Shown piece by piece: positions 30,356 to 40,099 of a DNA stretch of 64,000 nt (the stretch's first letter is position 1; each line of letters opens with the position of its first letter). Under the pieces are notes generated by a model that made no database searches, was not told the origin of the DNA, and was given only the letters and a program-made list of their open reading frames with translations. Made by a program: the position numbers and the translations under genes. This stretch comes from Akkermansia biwaensis (GTDB lineage: Bacteria > Verrucomicrobiota > Verrucomicrobiia > Verrucomicrobiales > Akkermansiaceae). The DNA is taken from contig NZ_AP025943.1 in the NCBI RefSeq assembly GCF_026072915.1, forward strand, positions 1 through 64,000, in the 5' to 3' direction.

Positions 30356-32584
30356 ATGAATATTTCACACCTTATTCTCTGTACCTCCCTGCTTGCCGCG
30401 CCCATCTGCGCGGGTCAGGACTTTACGGAACCGGAAGCGGCAGCTCCGGTCGTTGCCAGTCCCCTGCCTTCCTCCATGGCACAAAAAATTTCCTCCGGCG
30501 ATTTTGCCGGCCTGCAAACGGAAATCAGGGAAGCCCTGCAAGCCGCCGGCGAACAAACCAAGGCCACCCAGAAACTGCTGCAAGACAACAAATACCGGCA
30601 CCTGCTGGACATTCACGAGCTGCTGCGCGTTACGGGACCGGACAACATGAAAGCCATCTTCTCCAAAAGCCCCCAGGATGCGGCCTTCGTCAAGGCATTC
30701 CTGCAAAACCCGGTGTGGATGGAACTCTACCTGGGCGCGGGCCTCATTCCGGAAAACTCCCCGGCCGGCATCCAAATTCTTTCCGATATCTGGAAAGCCG
30801 ACGGCAAAAGCCCGGACTTCCGCACCTACCAGTCTCTGGCTACGGGAATCGCCTCCGTCTTCTCCACGGGTCCCTTCGCTGGAAAACTGAAGGCCAACTC
30901 CGCCAACTGCAACCCCGTGCGCCGCTACCAAATCTTTAAAAAACTGCATCAGGAAAACAAGCTGCACCCCGGCTTCATCAAGCTGCGCCCGTGGGAAATC
31001 CGCTTCGTCACCGGCATCCATTGGGACGACAAATCCTATGAATGGCTCAACGAGCACATCAACCTGCCCTGGCGGCGCTACACGGACGCCTGCTGGGCCG
31101 CTCCCTATACGGGCAGCAACTTCTTTGGAGACACCATCCAGGGCCCCCTCTTCTACGTCCCGTGGCGTGACTCCAGCGGCGAGGCGGAAAACACCCGGAC
31201 CATCGGCGGCGTCTGCGGCGGCCTCTCCCACTTCGGGACCATGGCGGCGCAGGCGCACGGCATTCCGGCCTATCCCGTGGGCCAGCCCGGCCACTGCGCC
31301 TATGCGGTGCGCGTGAAGCGCGGACAATGGAAAGGCGGTTTCGGCGGTCCGGACGGCGGCATGCACAACCACATCTTCGGCAGCGAGGCGCCTACCTCCT
31401 ACCTGCTGATGGAAGCCGTTTTTGCGGACAATGAAAAAATAGACCTGGCGTACCAGTGGGCATCCCAGGCCCGGCTTGACGAAATCCTAGGCAACAAGGA
31501 CAAGGCCATCCAATCCTGGCAGGAAGCGCTCAAACAAACGCCCCTCCATCCTTTCTTCCGCACGGAGCTTCAGCGGCTTCTTCTGGAAAAACAGGGCATG
31601 CAGCCCATCGACTGGTACGTGTACGCCAAGGACGCCCTCTCCCACTACAAGGGCAACGGATTCGCCGCCTTCAACATCCTCAAGGACGTACAGAACAAAT
31701 TCCTGATGGACATTCCCGCCGCCGACCGCATTGCCTGGTTCCGGGACCTGCATGAAACGATTGCCGCCACGCCCACCTCATGGGCGGTGAAATTCCAGCC
31801 TGTGCTGGATTCCCAGTCCGCCTTCCTGACCACCCCGCAGGAAAAGGCGGCCTATCTGGAAACGGTTCTCTCCACCCATCTGAAAACGGGAGACGGCACC
31901 AACTTCGGACAGGCGCTGGAATGGGCCGTCAAAACCTTTGTGGAAAACGGACAGGCCGACACCTTCTCCAGCGCGTTCGCCAAGGTGGCCCAGCAGGCAG
32001 GCGGCAATGACGCCTCCGGCGCTGCTCCTGACCCCAAAAAGCTGAAAGAAGCGTACGGAAAGGCCATTTACGCCACGGAAGTGGCGCGCTCCATTCCGGC
32101 CTTCCAGACCCTGAGCAAGGCCGCGGCCTCCTTCTCGGACGCCAACACCTCCTCCAGCACCGTCAACACACCTGTTCCCCAGGGCTGGAAACTCGTCCCC
32201 GCCGACGGCATGGTCAGATGCTCCACCACCTGCCAGTGGGACAGCCCGTGGGACCACATCAACCTGCTGCGTCCCTGCGGCGGCTCCCACCACACGGACA
32301 AGGAAACCAATCCGAACGTCATTGTGGAACTGAAAAACGGCGTGAATCTGGCGGGACTCATCATCACCAAGCGCAACGGTAATGAAGACCGCATGAAAAA
32401 GATGGAAGTCTCCACCTCCACGGACGGCGCCACCTGGTTCCCCCTGGCCTCCACGGACAACATGCCCAAGGAATGGATCGTCACCGCTCCGGAAGGCACC
32501 AGGGCAAAGTGGATCAAGGTGGAAGCCAAAAACGCCCAGCCCGAATTCATGCACCTGCGCCACATCCTCGTTTACGAAAAGTAA
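30356..32584 (+). CDS. Secreted protein with transglutaminase-like core and C-terminal discoidin-like domain
   Basis: The 742 aa protein has a signal peptide (HLILCTSLLAAPICA). A mid-region at about 280-345 shows a transglutaminase-like pattern: Cys in GGVCGGLSHFG followed by His in GQPGHCAYAV. The third catalytic residue was not identified. Helical sequence (about 370-590) resembles tetratricopeptide-type repeats. The end (about 610-742) looks like an F5/8 type C (discoidin) carbohydrate-binding domain, with SVDGATW-like STDGATWFPL and IKVEAKN. It probably acts on or binds host surface material. The next gene follows after 27 bases. Domain calls are by eye. Confidence 0.65.
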   Translation: MNISHLILCTSLLAAPICAGQDFTEPEAAAPVVASPLPSSMAQKISSGDFAGLQTEIREALQAAGEQTKATQKLLQDNKYRHLLDIHELLRVTGPDNMKAIFSKSPQDAAFVKAFLQNPVWMELYLGAGLIPENSPAGIQILSDIWKADGKSPDFRTYQSLATGIASVFSTGPFAGKLKANSANCNPVRRYQIFKKLHQENKLHPGFIKLRPWEIRFVTGIHWDDKSYEWLNEHINLPWRRYTDACWAAPYTGSNFFGDTIQGPLFYVPWRDSSGEAENTRTIGGVCGGLSHFGTMAAQAHGIPAYPVGQPGHCAYAVRVKRGQWKGGFGGPDGGMHNHIFGSEAPTSYLLMEAVFADNEKIDLAYQWASQARLDEILGNKDKAIQSWQEALKQTPLHPFFRTELQRLLLEKQGMQPIDWYVYAKDALSHYKGNGFAAFNILKDVQNKFLMDIPAADRIAWFRDLHETIAATPTSWAVKFQPVLDSQSAFLTTPQEKAAYLETVLSTHLKTGDGTNFGQALEWAVKTFVENGQADTFSSAFAKVAQQAGGNDASGAAPDPKKLKEAYGKAIYATEVARSIPAFQTLSKAAASFSDANTSSSTVNTPVPQGWKLVPADGMVRCSTTCQWDSPWDHINLLRPCGGSHHTDKETNPNVIVELKNGVNLAGLIITKRNGNEDRMKKMEVSTSTDGATWFPLASTDNMPKEWIVTAPEGTRAKWIKVEAKNAQPEFMHLRHILVYEK

Positions 32585-32611
32585 CATCAACCACTCTCCG
32601 CCACTCACTCC

Positions 32612-33826
32612 ATGTTTTACAGCATCACCACACTCCCCCGCCTTCTGGCGGCGGCCGTCATCCTTGCGGCGCCTCTTCAGGCCGCCCTGCCCGCCTACCA
32701 TGCCGTCAAGGATGAGGCAAAAACCGTCAATAAATACATGATCGTCGTCTGGGCCGGCACGGACTGGTCTCCCAAGTCACGGGAAGTCACGCGCGCCGCG
32801 GAACACCTTTCCAAAAGCTCCGCGGAACCCGTTCTCTGGTGCGTCCAGGACGAGCGGGAGGAAATGACGGAAGAAGAAAAGAAACTGCCCAAGCCGCCCG
32901 GTGCCGTCTGGAACATTCCCGCCATCCAGGTAGTCTCCCCGGACGGCCACACGGTATTCCTTTCGGAAGGCGTTTCCAGGGACACACTGCCCGCCGTCGT
33001 GAAACAGGCCGTGGAAGCCGTCAAGCAGCAGAACAAGGCCGATGCGCTGTGGGAAAAAGCCGCTGCCGCCTCCGGAGCAAACGCTGCCGCCCTGTATGGG
33101 GAAGGCCTCCAGCAGCTTCCGCCCTATGCGGCACGGGAAAGAAAGGACATTCTGGAAAAAATCAGGAAGGCGGACCCGGAAGACACCCGGGGCATGCACT
33201 TCAAATACACCTTCAACCACCTGCCCTACATTGAAAAAGTCCAGAGGATGGTGAACGACTCCGCCAAGGACGGCGGCCGGAAGGACTACAAGGCCGCCCA
33301 CGCCTATGTGGACAAGCAGCTTAAAATACCGGGCATGACTCCCCTGCAGAAACAGCAGGTCATGGCCGCCAGATTCTGGCTCTACCGCAATGAGGGGAAA
33401 AAGGACCTGGCCCTGAAAACCCTGAAGGACATAGCCCGCATCTCCCCCAAAACGCTGATGGGCGTGGGAGCGCAAAGCTATTACCGCTACCTGACGGAAC
33501 CTGTCACTCTCAAGGAGCCGCGCATCACGGGCTACTACCTCCGCCCGGAAATGACGCCTACCCGCGTCAACATTGCCGACATGCTCAACGGCCCGGGCAA
33601 TTACAAAATAACCTTCAAGATGAACAGCGGCGGCTGCAGCATCCGCAATCCCCGTTTCATGAGGGGAACGCGCGTCGTCAGCGAACTGCCCAGGGACCAG
33701 CAGGACAAAAATGGCAGGGAATTCACCCTGCGCCTCTCCGGCTCGGAAAAACCGGACCTGGTCTTCGACTGCCAGGGCCACGGCTGGTTTGACGTGGACT
33801 GCGACATCATCGTCACCAAGGAATAA
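32612..33826 (+). CDS. Secreted protein with cysteine-less thioredoxin-like domain
   Basis: The 404 aa protein has a signal peptide (LLAAAVILAAPLQAALPA). Residues about 35-130 look like a thioredoxin fold, but the expected W-C-x-x-C position reads DWSPKS, so both redox cysteines are replaced by serine. A helical region follows (about 150-290) and then a C-terminal beta domain (about 300-404). It lies 27 bases after the transglutaminase-like gene and ends before a strong terminator, so the two form a transcription unit. Function is unknown; binding rather than redox chemistry seems likely. Confidence 0.65.
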   Translation: MFYSITTLPRLLAAAVILAAPLQAALPAYHAVKDEAKTVNKYMIVVWAGTDWSPKSREVTRAAEHLSKSSAEPVLWCVQDEREEMTEEEKKLPKPPGAVWNIPAIQVVSPDGHTVFLSEGVSRDTLPAVVKQAVEAVKQQNKADALWEKAAAASGANAAALYGEGLQQLPPYAARERKDILEKIRKADPEDTRGMHFKYTFNHLPYIEKVQRMVNDSAKDGGRKDYKAAHAYVDKQLKIPGMTPLQKQQVMAARFWLYRNEGKKDLALKTLKDIARISPKTLMGVGAQSYYRYLTEPVTLKEPRITGYYLRPEMTPTRVNIADMLNGPGNYKITFKMNSGGCSIRNPRFMRGTRVVSELPRDQQDKNGREFTLRLSGSEKPDLVFDCQGHGWFDVDCDIIVTKE

Positions 33827-33875
33827 AAATCACGGAAACCACTGCCTGGCAACACAGCCCGGCAGCACCATCGAA

Positions 33876-33914
33876 AAGGCGGCATTCTGCACCGGGAATG
33901 CCGCCTTCTTTTTT
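33876..33914 (+). terminator. Intrinsic terminator after the secreted-protein pair
   Basis: A perfect 12-bp stem (AAGGCGGCATTC at 33876-33887, complement at 33896-33907) with an 8-base loop is followed by a T-run, 50 bases after the stop codon. Confidence 0.93.
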
Positions 33915-34099
33915 CCCGGCTCTGGAAAAAATGCCGCGAAAATAAACCTGCCGAAGAAGGTATATTTCCTGTCGGCTTCGGAACGAATTTTAATCACCCC
34001 TTCCGACGATCCGGAAAAAGCAGGGCTGCCGCCTGCTCCGGAAAGAACAAGGGCACCATGAAAGAAGATTCATGGCAGGCCCGTAAAAGGCAAATAGGT

Positions 34100-35521
34100 A
34101 TGAAATCTTCCTTGTTCATCTGCTTTCTGATGTGCGTGGCCGTGTGGAGCAAAGCCGACCCGGCCCCGGCACGCCAGGATGCCGCCGCGGTTGCCGCTCC
34201 CGCCAGAGAATCCTCCTGGCAGGATATGAAGCGTCTGGACTTCACCGTGGCTGGACGCCCCGCCCTGGTAATCGTGCCGGACAAGCCGCTTCCCGGCAAT
34301 CCCTGGATTTGGAGAACGGAATTTTTCAATGCCTTTCCTGCGGCCGACATCGCTCTGGCGAAAAAGGGATTCCATATAGGCTACATCAACATGGAAAATA
34401 TGTACGGCTCCCCCGATGCCATGAAACTGATGGATGCCTACTACGACTACATGACCCGGGAATACAGGCTTGATCCCAAACCGGTGCTGGAAGGCCTGAG
34501 CCGCGGCGCCCTCTTTGCCTTTAACTGGGCTTCCCGGAATCCGGAAAAGGTAGCGGGTCTGTATGTGGACGCTCCCGTGTGCGACTTCAAAAGCTGGCCC
34601 GGAGGCAAAGGCACGGGAAAGGGTTCCCCCGAAGACTGGAAAAGATTGTGCCAGGCCTACCGACTGACTCCCGAACAGGCCCTGGCTTACAAAAAGAATC
34701 CCGTCGATACACTGCTCCCCCTGGCGAAGGCGAAAATCCCCATTCTGGCTGTGGTCGGAGATGACGATGACACCGTGCCCGTTTCCGAAAATACTGCCGT
34801 GGTTGAGAAGAAATACAGGAAACTGGGAGGTCCCATCCGTGTGATCCACAAGCCAGGCATCAGCCACCATCCCCACGGCCTCCTGAATCCGGCGGCCATC
34901 GTCAACTTCGCATTCCGGGCGGCAGGCGCGGTTCCTCCGGTACGGGTTGTGTGTATCGGAGACAGCATCACCTTCGGAGCGGGCTCAAACCGGGAGGAAC
35001 GATGGTCCGCCCGCCTCCAAAACGCCCTTGGTGAAAAATACGAGGTTTTCAATCTCGGCATCAGCGGAACAACACTGCAAAGTAAAGGGGACAGCCCGTA
35101 CACCGCCAAGGACAACTACACGATTGCCCGGCAGATTGAAGGGGATATTATTCTGATCGCGCTCGGCACCAATGATTCGAAACCTGCCAACTGGAAAAAT
35201 GCCGCTGCATTTTCCAGGGACTATGAAACAATGATCAAGGAGCTGAGAACCGGCAATCCGAAGGCTGAAATCTATTGCCTGCTTCCCGTCCCCGCCTATC
35301 CCGGAAACTACGGCATCCGCGACTCCATCATCAGAGGGGAAGTCATCCCGGCCATCAGGAAAGTGGCCGGAAAGGCCAAATGCCGGGTGATCGACCTCTA
35401 TACCCCGATGAAAGGAGAAGGAAGCAAGGTTCCGGACAAGGTGCATCCCAACGGCGCAGGACATGCCATCATGGCGCAGCATATCTACAAGGCAATCACC
35501 GGCAGGAAAATGCCGGAATGA
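34100..35521 (+). CDS. Secreted alpha/beta-hydrolase and SGNH hydrolase fusion
   Basis: From the ATG at 34100 the protein has about 473 aa with a signal peptide (SSLFICFLMCVAVWSKA). The first half is an alpha/beta hydrolase with nucleophile Ser in EGLSRGALF (near 132), acid in VVGDDDDTVPV and His in ISHHPHG (near 256). The second half is an SGNH esterase: GDSITFGAG (near 283), NLGISG, LGTNDSK and DKVHPNGAGH. Both catalytic sets look complete, so it is a two-esterase protein. Target esters, perhaps acetylated glycans, are inferred. It stands between two terminators or convergent ends, so it is probably monocistronic. Confidence 0.82.
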   Translation: MKSSLFICFLMCVAVWSKADPAPARQDAAAVAAPARESSWQDMKRLDFTVAGRPALVIVPDKPLPGNPWIWRTEFFNAFPAADIALAKKGFHIGYINMENMYGSPDAMKLMDAYYDYMTREYRLDPKPVLEGLSRGALFAFNWASRNPEKVAGLYVDAPVCDFKSWPGGKGTGKGSPEDWKRLCQAYRLTPEQALAYKKNPVDTLLPLAKAKIPILAVVGDDDDTVPVSENTAVVEKKYRKLGGPIRVIHKPGISHHPHGLLNPAAIVNFAFRAAGAVPPVRVVCIGDSITFGAGSNREERWSARLQNALGEKYEVFNLGISGTTLQSKGDSPYTAKDNYTIARQIEGDIILIALGTNDSKPANWKNAAAFSRDYETMIKELRTGNPKAEIYCLLPVPAYPGNYGIRDSIIRGEVIPAIRKVAGKAKCRVIDLYTPMKGEGSKVPDKVHPNGAGHAIMAQHIYKAITGRKMPE

Positions 35522-35685
35522 AAACTCCCTCTCTCCTGGGAAAAAGCCGGGGCGCTTCCCCTGAAAAGAAAAAGCATGGGGAAGGTGCGGCAAATGCTTC
35601 ACTCCTTGCAGACACTCCGGAGCCAGAAGAACAAACGGAAGGGAAACTCCCATTCTCACAACAAGCGGAAGCCTCGGGTCAAAAC

Positions 35686-37083
35686 CTACTCCTTTGTCGG
35701 CTTATCCGGCCCCTTTACGGCTTCTTCCGCCATTTTGCGGCGGTATTCCATCCGTTCGCTGATGCGTAATTCCAGGCCGTTCCGGGTGGGCGTGTAGTAC
35801 ACGCGCCCTTCCGGCAGGTAGGCCTGCGGAACGTAATGCTCCGGATAATCGTGGGAATACAGGTATTCCAGACGGGCGGCGTCCGCCCCTCCGGCCGCGG
35901 CCATTTTTTTGCGCGTGGGCGTCCGGAGATGCTCCGGCACGGCAAGTGTCTTGCCATTCCGCACGTCGTTCATGGCGGCGTTAATCCCCATATAGGCGGA
36001 ATTGCTCTTGGGAGCGGTCGCCAGATATACCGTAGCGTGAGCCAGGGGAATGCGGGCTTCCGGCATCCCGACCATTTCCGCCGCCCGGGCCGCATCCAGG
36101 GCCACGCGCAAGGCATTGGAATCCGCCAGACCGACGTCCTCCGAAGCGGCGATCACCAGCCGCCGCCCAATAAAACGGATATCCTCCCCCGCCTCCAGCA
36201 TCATCCCCAGCCAGTACAGGGCGGCGTCCGGGTCGGAACCCCGCATGGACTTGATAAAGGCGGAAATCGTATCGTAATGGGAATCGCCCAGGCGGTCATA
36301 CTTGATCGCCTTGCGCTGGATGGACTCCTCCGCCACAGATAGATCCACGTGGACGATTCCGTCATCCCCCACAGGCGTGGAAAGCACGGCCACTTCCAGG
36401 GCCGTGAGAGCCTTTCTGGCGTCTCCGTCCGCCTTGGCGGCCAGATGGTTCAGAGCTTCCTCCTCCATGTCCACGCGGGACGCACCCAGGCCGCGTTCCG
36501 CATCCGCCAGGGCGCGCTTCAGCAGGGAAACCAGTTCCTCTTCCGGAACTGGCTCCAGCGGAAACACCTGGGAACGGGAAAGCAGAGGGGAATTAATGGC
36601 AAAATAGGGATTCTCCGTCGTGGCTCCGATGAACCTGACGGTGCCCTTCTCCAAATGGGGCAGCAGCACGTCCTGCTGGGCCTTGTTAAAGCGGTGCAGT
36701 TCATCCACGAACAGCACGGTCTTGCGGCCATGCATGCTCATGCGCATCTGCGCCTGGGCGATGCGCTCCCGGATCTCGGCCACGTTGGACTCCACCCCGT
36801 TGAGCATCATGAAATGGGCGTTTGTCGTGCGTGCGATGACGGAAGCCAGCGTGGTCTTGCCGCAGCCGGGAGGGCCGTAAAAAATCAGGGAAGTGAACCT
36901 GTCCGTTTCAATAGCGCGCCTCAGCAGCTTGCCGGGAGCCAGCAAATGCCTTTGTCCGGCCACTTCGTCCAGGGAACGGGGCCGCATGCGCGCGGCCAGC
37001 GGCATGACGGACGTATCCGCGCCGGGCTCAAAGCCCTCCCGGGATTCGGCCTCCTGTAAACTGAACAAATCCATCACCGACAT
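35686..37083 (-). CDS. rarA: Replication-associated recombination protein RarA (MgsA)
   Basis: This clamp-loader-like AAA+ ATPase acts at stalled forks. The start at 37083 gives 465 aa beginning SVMDLFSLQE. Walker A is GPPGCGKTT (near residue 65) and Walker B is FVDELHRFN. The SDPDAALYWLGMM motif and a C-terminal YLPEGRVYY segment are typical of RarA. The longer open frame to 37173 has no coding character. The gene converges with the hydrolase-fusion gene. Confidence 0.92.
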   Translation of the reverse strand: MSVMDLFSLQEAESREGFEPGADTSVMPLAARMRPRSLDEVAGQRHLLAPGKLLRRAIETDRFTSLIFYGPPGCGKTTLASVIARTTNAHFMMLNGVESNVAEIRERIAQAQMRMSMHGRKTVLFVDELHRFNKAQQDVLLPHLEKGTVRFIGATTENPYFAINSPLLSRSQVFPLEPVPEEELVSLLKRALADAERGLGASRVDMEEEALNHLAAKADGDARKALTALEVAVLSTPVGDDGIVHVDLSVAEESIQRKAIKYDRLGDSHYDTISAFIKSMRGSDPDAALYWLGMMLEAGEDIRFIGRRLVIAASEDVGLADSNALRVALDAARAAEMVGMPEARIPLAHATVYLATAPKSNSAYMGINAAMNDVRNGKTLAVPEHLRTPTRKKMAAAGGADAARLEYLYSHDYPEHYVPQAYLPEGRVYYTPTRNGLELRISERMEYRRKMAEEAVKGPDKPTKE

Positions 37084-37241
37084 GCTAGCAACAAACTCTC
37101 CGCCGTGGAACGGGAAAGTCTGACTTGTCCGGCAGAAGGCACGAAAAGCCGCGCAGGCAATCGCAAAAAACACGGTGACCCCATTCCCGCACCCATGGCA
37201 TGACGCCCCCGGCCATCTTCAAACGGAAATCCCCGCGTTCC

Positions 37242-37268
37242 CTATCCTCCCTATCCTCCCTATCCTCC
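37242..37268. repeat. Short tandem repeat, 9 bp x 3
   Basis: Three exact copies of CTATCCTCC lie between rarA and the small membrane-protein gene. The tract is purine/pyrimidine-asymmetric and could vary in copy number. Confidence 0.8.
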
Positions 37269-37284
37269 CCGCTTTCCCCTTTCT

Positions 37285-37671
37285 TCAGAGAACGGACCAA
37301 GCCGCCAGCATGCAAACCATGCACGCCGGAGCAAGCAAACTGAACAGGAAAGCAGCTACGGCAACGGCCCGTTGCCTCACTTCCCAATACCGCAGGGAAG
37401 CTATCAGCATCCAGATGGGAAGAATGATCAAATGCACGAGAGCCAGAAAGCCCCATCCCAGCAAAATAAACATGCAGGTCCACGCACCTTCCGGGTCGCC
37501 CTCAGGAAGGCAGAGGCCGAACAGCCAGTCAATGAACAAAAAGGCGATGAATGCCGCAAAAGGAATCCAGCCCCAACTGGCTTCTTCCTTCCGACGGGCA
37601 AAGACCAGCTCAAGATAAGGGCTCTCTGCAACCAGGGCAGAATCGAATGTGGAATGACCTGAACCAAACAT
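37285..37671 (-). CDS. Small predicted membrane protein
   Basis: The 128 aa reading from the ATG at 37671 has a short hydrophilic N-terminus and three or four hydrophobic segments (WIPFAAFIAFLFIDWLFGL, TCMFILLGWGFLALVHLIIL, AFLFSLLAPACMVCML). No family is recognised. A longer version would need a TTG at 37710. It is on the same strand as rarA, which starts about 200 bases further on. The function is unknown. Confidence 0.6.
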   Translation of the reverse strand: MFGSGHSTFDSALVAESPYLELVFARRKEEASWGWIPFAAFIAFLFIDWLFGLCLPEGDPEGAWTCMFILLGWGFLALVHLIILPIWMLIASLRYWEVRQRAVAVAAFLFSLLAPACMVCMLAAWSVL

Positions 37672-38038
37672 ATTGTCAGGTTCTCTATTCGTTTGCCCCT
37701 TTCCTGTCAACGCTATTCAACGGCAAAAACGGGCCGTTTATTTCAACTATCCTTTTATCTAACAAATATTAAATATCAGGCATACTTACACTTCCCTCCG
37801 CAGTAAAAACACATCGTCATATTTGCTGACCGCTCATTTTAAATACGTGAATATTCCTTTTTGGAAAACCTCCCTAATCATGCTCAATACATTAACAAAT
37901 ACGGCTGGATGGCATAAATTGCGGCACACGGAAAATTTGTCATACAGGCCCTAGCCTGAACGCAAAAACAACGGGGACCACCCCGCCGGATGCGGCGGAA
38001 TGGTCCCCGGAAAATCAGGAAATCAAAACTCCGAAAGC
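37672..38038. other. AT-rich intergenic region
   Basis: These 367 bases include the terminator of the minus-strand sugar-nucleotide operon (37972-38009) and probably the promoter of the small membrane protein. No gene is seen. Confidence 0.5.
37972..38009 (-). terminator. Intrinsic terminator of the sugar-nucleotide operon
   Basis: CGGGGACCA (37972-37980) pairs with TGGTCCCCG (38001-38009), with an inner CCGCC/GGCGG stem. On the minus strand it is followed by TTGTTTTTG. It lies about 30 bases after the epimerase stop. Confidence 0.88.
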
Positions 38039-38965
38039 TTACTTGCCCAGAATGCCCCTGAAGTAGTCAAGGGTGGTGGCAAGCCCCTCCGGCAGCGTAT
38101 ATCCGGGCTGCCAGCCGGCATTGCGGAGCTTGTCGGCACAGGCGCGGGAATGCTTTACATCCCCGGCGCGTTCAGGAGCGTGGAGCACCTTGGAGGAGGA
38201 ACCGGCTGCCTTGATGATATTGTCCGCCAGCTCTTCAATGGTGATTTGGCCGCCGTACCCGGCATTAAACACGCCGGTCACTCCCGGATGCTCCGCCACG
38301 AAGGTGAGGGCCCCCACAATGTCCTTCACGTAAATGAAGTCGCGCGTCTGGGTTCCGTCTCCGTAAACGGTGATATCCTCCCCTTTCACGGCCTTCTCAA
38401 TAAAGATGGGCACCGCGGCGGCATAGGCCCCCTTGGGGTCCTGCCTGGGGCCGAACACGTTGAAGAAGCGGACGGCGGCGGTGTTGATCTTCCCTTCCGA
38501 ACGGAACATGTTGAGGTAATATTCCCCATCCAGCTTGGTGATGGCATAGGGGCTCTTGGGTTCCGGGTACATGGTCTCCAGCTTGGGGACCGTGGGATTG
38601 TCACCGTAGATGGCGGCGGAAGACGCCAGCACGATCTTCTTGACTCCGGCGGCGGACGCCTCTTCCAGCACGTTCAGCAGGCCGTTGACGTTGATGTCAA
38701 TGCATTCGCTGATCTTGCTCATGGACTCGGGCACGGAGACGAGCGCGGCCATGTGGAAAATGTAATCCACGCCCTGCACGGCCTGCCGCACCAGTTCGCG
38801 GTCGCAGATGGAACCTTCGATAAAAGTATGCTTGAGGCCGTCCAGGTTCTTGAGGTACCCGGTGCGGAGATTGTCCAGCACGCGGATTTCCTCCGCCTTG
38901 TCCTGATAATGTTCCACGATGTGGGAACCGATGAATCCGGCGCCGCCGGTTACGAGAATCTTCAT
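38039..38965 (-). CDS. NAD-dependent sugar-nucleotide 4-epimerase
   Basis: This is an extended short-chain dehydrogenase of 308 aa. GGAGFIGSH (residue 7 on) binds NAD and the catalytic YxxxK is YAITK. The family covers UDP-glucose and UDP-N-acetylglucosamine 4-epimerases. Because it follows a NahK-like kinase and a nucleotidyltransferase in the same operon, I infer that it interconverts UDP-GlcNAc and UDP-GalNAc (GalE/WbpP role). It is the last gene of the three and is followed by a strong terminator. Confidence 0.85.
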   Translation of the reverse strand: MKILVTGGAGFIGSHIVEHYQDKAEEIRVLDNLRTGYLKNLDGLKHTFIEGSICDRELVRQAVQGVDYIFHMAALVSVPESMSKISECIDINVNGLLNVLEEASAAGVKKIVLASSAAIYGDNPTVPKLETMYPEPKSPYAITKLDGEYYLNMFRSEGKINTAAVRFFNVFGPRQDPKGAYAAAVPIFIEKAVKGEDITVYGDGTQTRDFIYVKDIVGALTFVAEHPGVTGVFNAGYGGQITIEELADNIIKAAGSSSKVLHAPERAGDVKHSRACADKLRNAGWQPGYTLPEGLATTLDYFRGILGK

Positions 38966-38995
38966 GATTTGTCCGATATGGTTGAATGGTTGGGC

Positions 38996-40090
38996 TTAAT
39001 AACGGTCCACGACCGCCTTCATCTCGTCCATCTGCGCTTCAATGGACTCCACCAGGGCCATCTGCGTGCGGCAGCGGTCCAGGTTGTGTTCCGGACGGTG
39101 AATCTTGAAGTACACGTCCCCGGACAGATAGTCCGTCAGGAAGCGGATGCCGCACTCCATCGTAAGCAGCTTGCCGGAGAACGGCAGGAGGCTCTTCTCC
39201 AGAGGAGTCAGGAAGCTCTTGGCGGAGCTTACATAACCCTGGACGAGGGCTTCAAACATGAACATGCGCATGGTTACCTTGGAAATATCCTTCTCATCTT
39301 CCGCGGCGGGAGACGTAGCCGTGCGGATCATGTCCCCGAAGTCGTAAATGGCGGAACCGGGCATCGTGGTATCCAGGTCGATCACGCAAATGCCTTCCCC
39401 GGTCACGTCGTCCAGCATCACATTGTTCAGCTTGGTATCATTGTGCGTGCAGCGCAGGGGCAGTTCTCCGGATTTCAGGTAATCCACCACCAGGTGGCAG
39501 TCCGCCTCACGGGAAAGGTACCAGTCGATTTCCTTCTGCACTTCCTTCACACGGCCCAGCGGGTCCGCCTGGATGGCGTCCTTCAGGGCGGCCAGCCGGG
39601 AAGTCGTATTATGGAAATTCGGAATGGTCTCAAACAGGGGTTCGCCGGGAAGGTCGGCCGTCAGCTTCTGGAAGTCGCCGAAGGCTCGGGCCGCTTCCAC
39701 GCACTGCTTGGTGGTTTCAATCTGGTCGTAGGTCCGGGCGCGTTCGATGAACGGATACACGCGCCAGCAATTGCCGTCCGCATCCAGGGCGTAGGGCTTG
39801 CCGTCCACGGCGGGCACCAGCGTGAGGGTCCGGCGGTAGGCTTCCGGACAGTTTTCCTCCTTCAAACGCTTCAGGGCGTGGTCTGTCACGCGCTTTACGT
39901 TCTCCATCAGCGGAATGGGTTGTCTGAACACATTATGGTTGACGCGCTGGAGAATGTAGCGGATGCGCAGGCCGGCCTGGTCCACCCAGACGCAGTAGGT
40001 ATCGTTGATGTGGCCGCTGCCGTAGGAATAGCCCTGGACGAAATCGCCCCGGAGGTCAAACAGGGAAGAAACAGCCTTGAGATCGTGCAT
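38996..40090 (-). CDS. N-acetylhexosamine 1-kinase (NahK/LnpB-like)
   Basis: The 364 aa protein closely recalls Bifidobacterium NahK, the kinase that phosphorylates GlcNAc and GalNAc at C1 in the lacto-N-biose/galacto-N-biose pathway. Shared stretches include GSGHINDTY, RYILQRVN, WRVYPFIE, LRCTHNDTKLNN with the catalytic Asp, IDLDTTMPG and LLPFSGKLLTMECGIRFL. It has the aminoglycoside-phosphotransferase fold. It lies between the nucleotidyltransferase (9-base gap) and the epimerase (30-base gap). It would let the cell use hexosamines released from mucin by GH109 and related enzymes. Family confidence is high; substrate is inferred. Confidence 0.88.
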   Translation of the reverse strand: MHDLKAVSSLFDLRGDFVQGYSYGSGHINDTYCVWVDQAGLRIRYILQRVNHNVFRQPIPLMENVKRVTDHALKRLKEENCPEAYRRTLTLVPAVDGKPYALDADGNCWRVYPFIERARTYDQIETTKQCVEAARAFGDFQKLTADLPGEPLFETIPNFHNTTSRLAALKDAIQADPLGRVKEVQKEIDWYLSREADCHLVVDYLKSGELPLRCTHNDTKLNNVMLDDVTGEGICVIDLDTTMPGSAIYDFGDMIRTATSPAAEDEKDISKVTMRMFMFEALVQGYVSSAKSFLTPLEKSLLPFSGKLLTMECGIRFLTDYLSGDVYFKIHRPEHNLDRCRTQMALVESIEAQMDEMKAVVDRY

Positions 40091-40099
40091 TGCGGGAAC

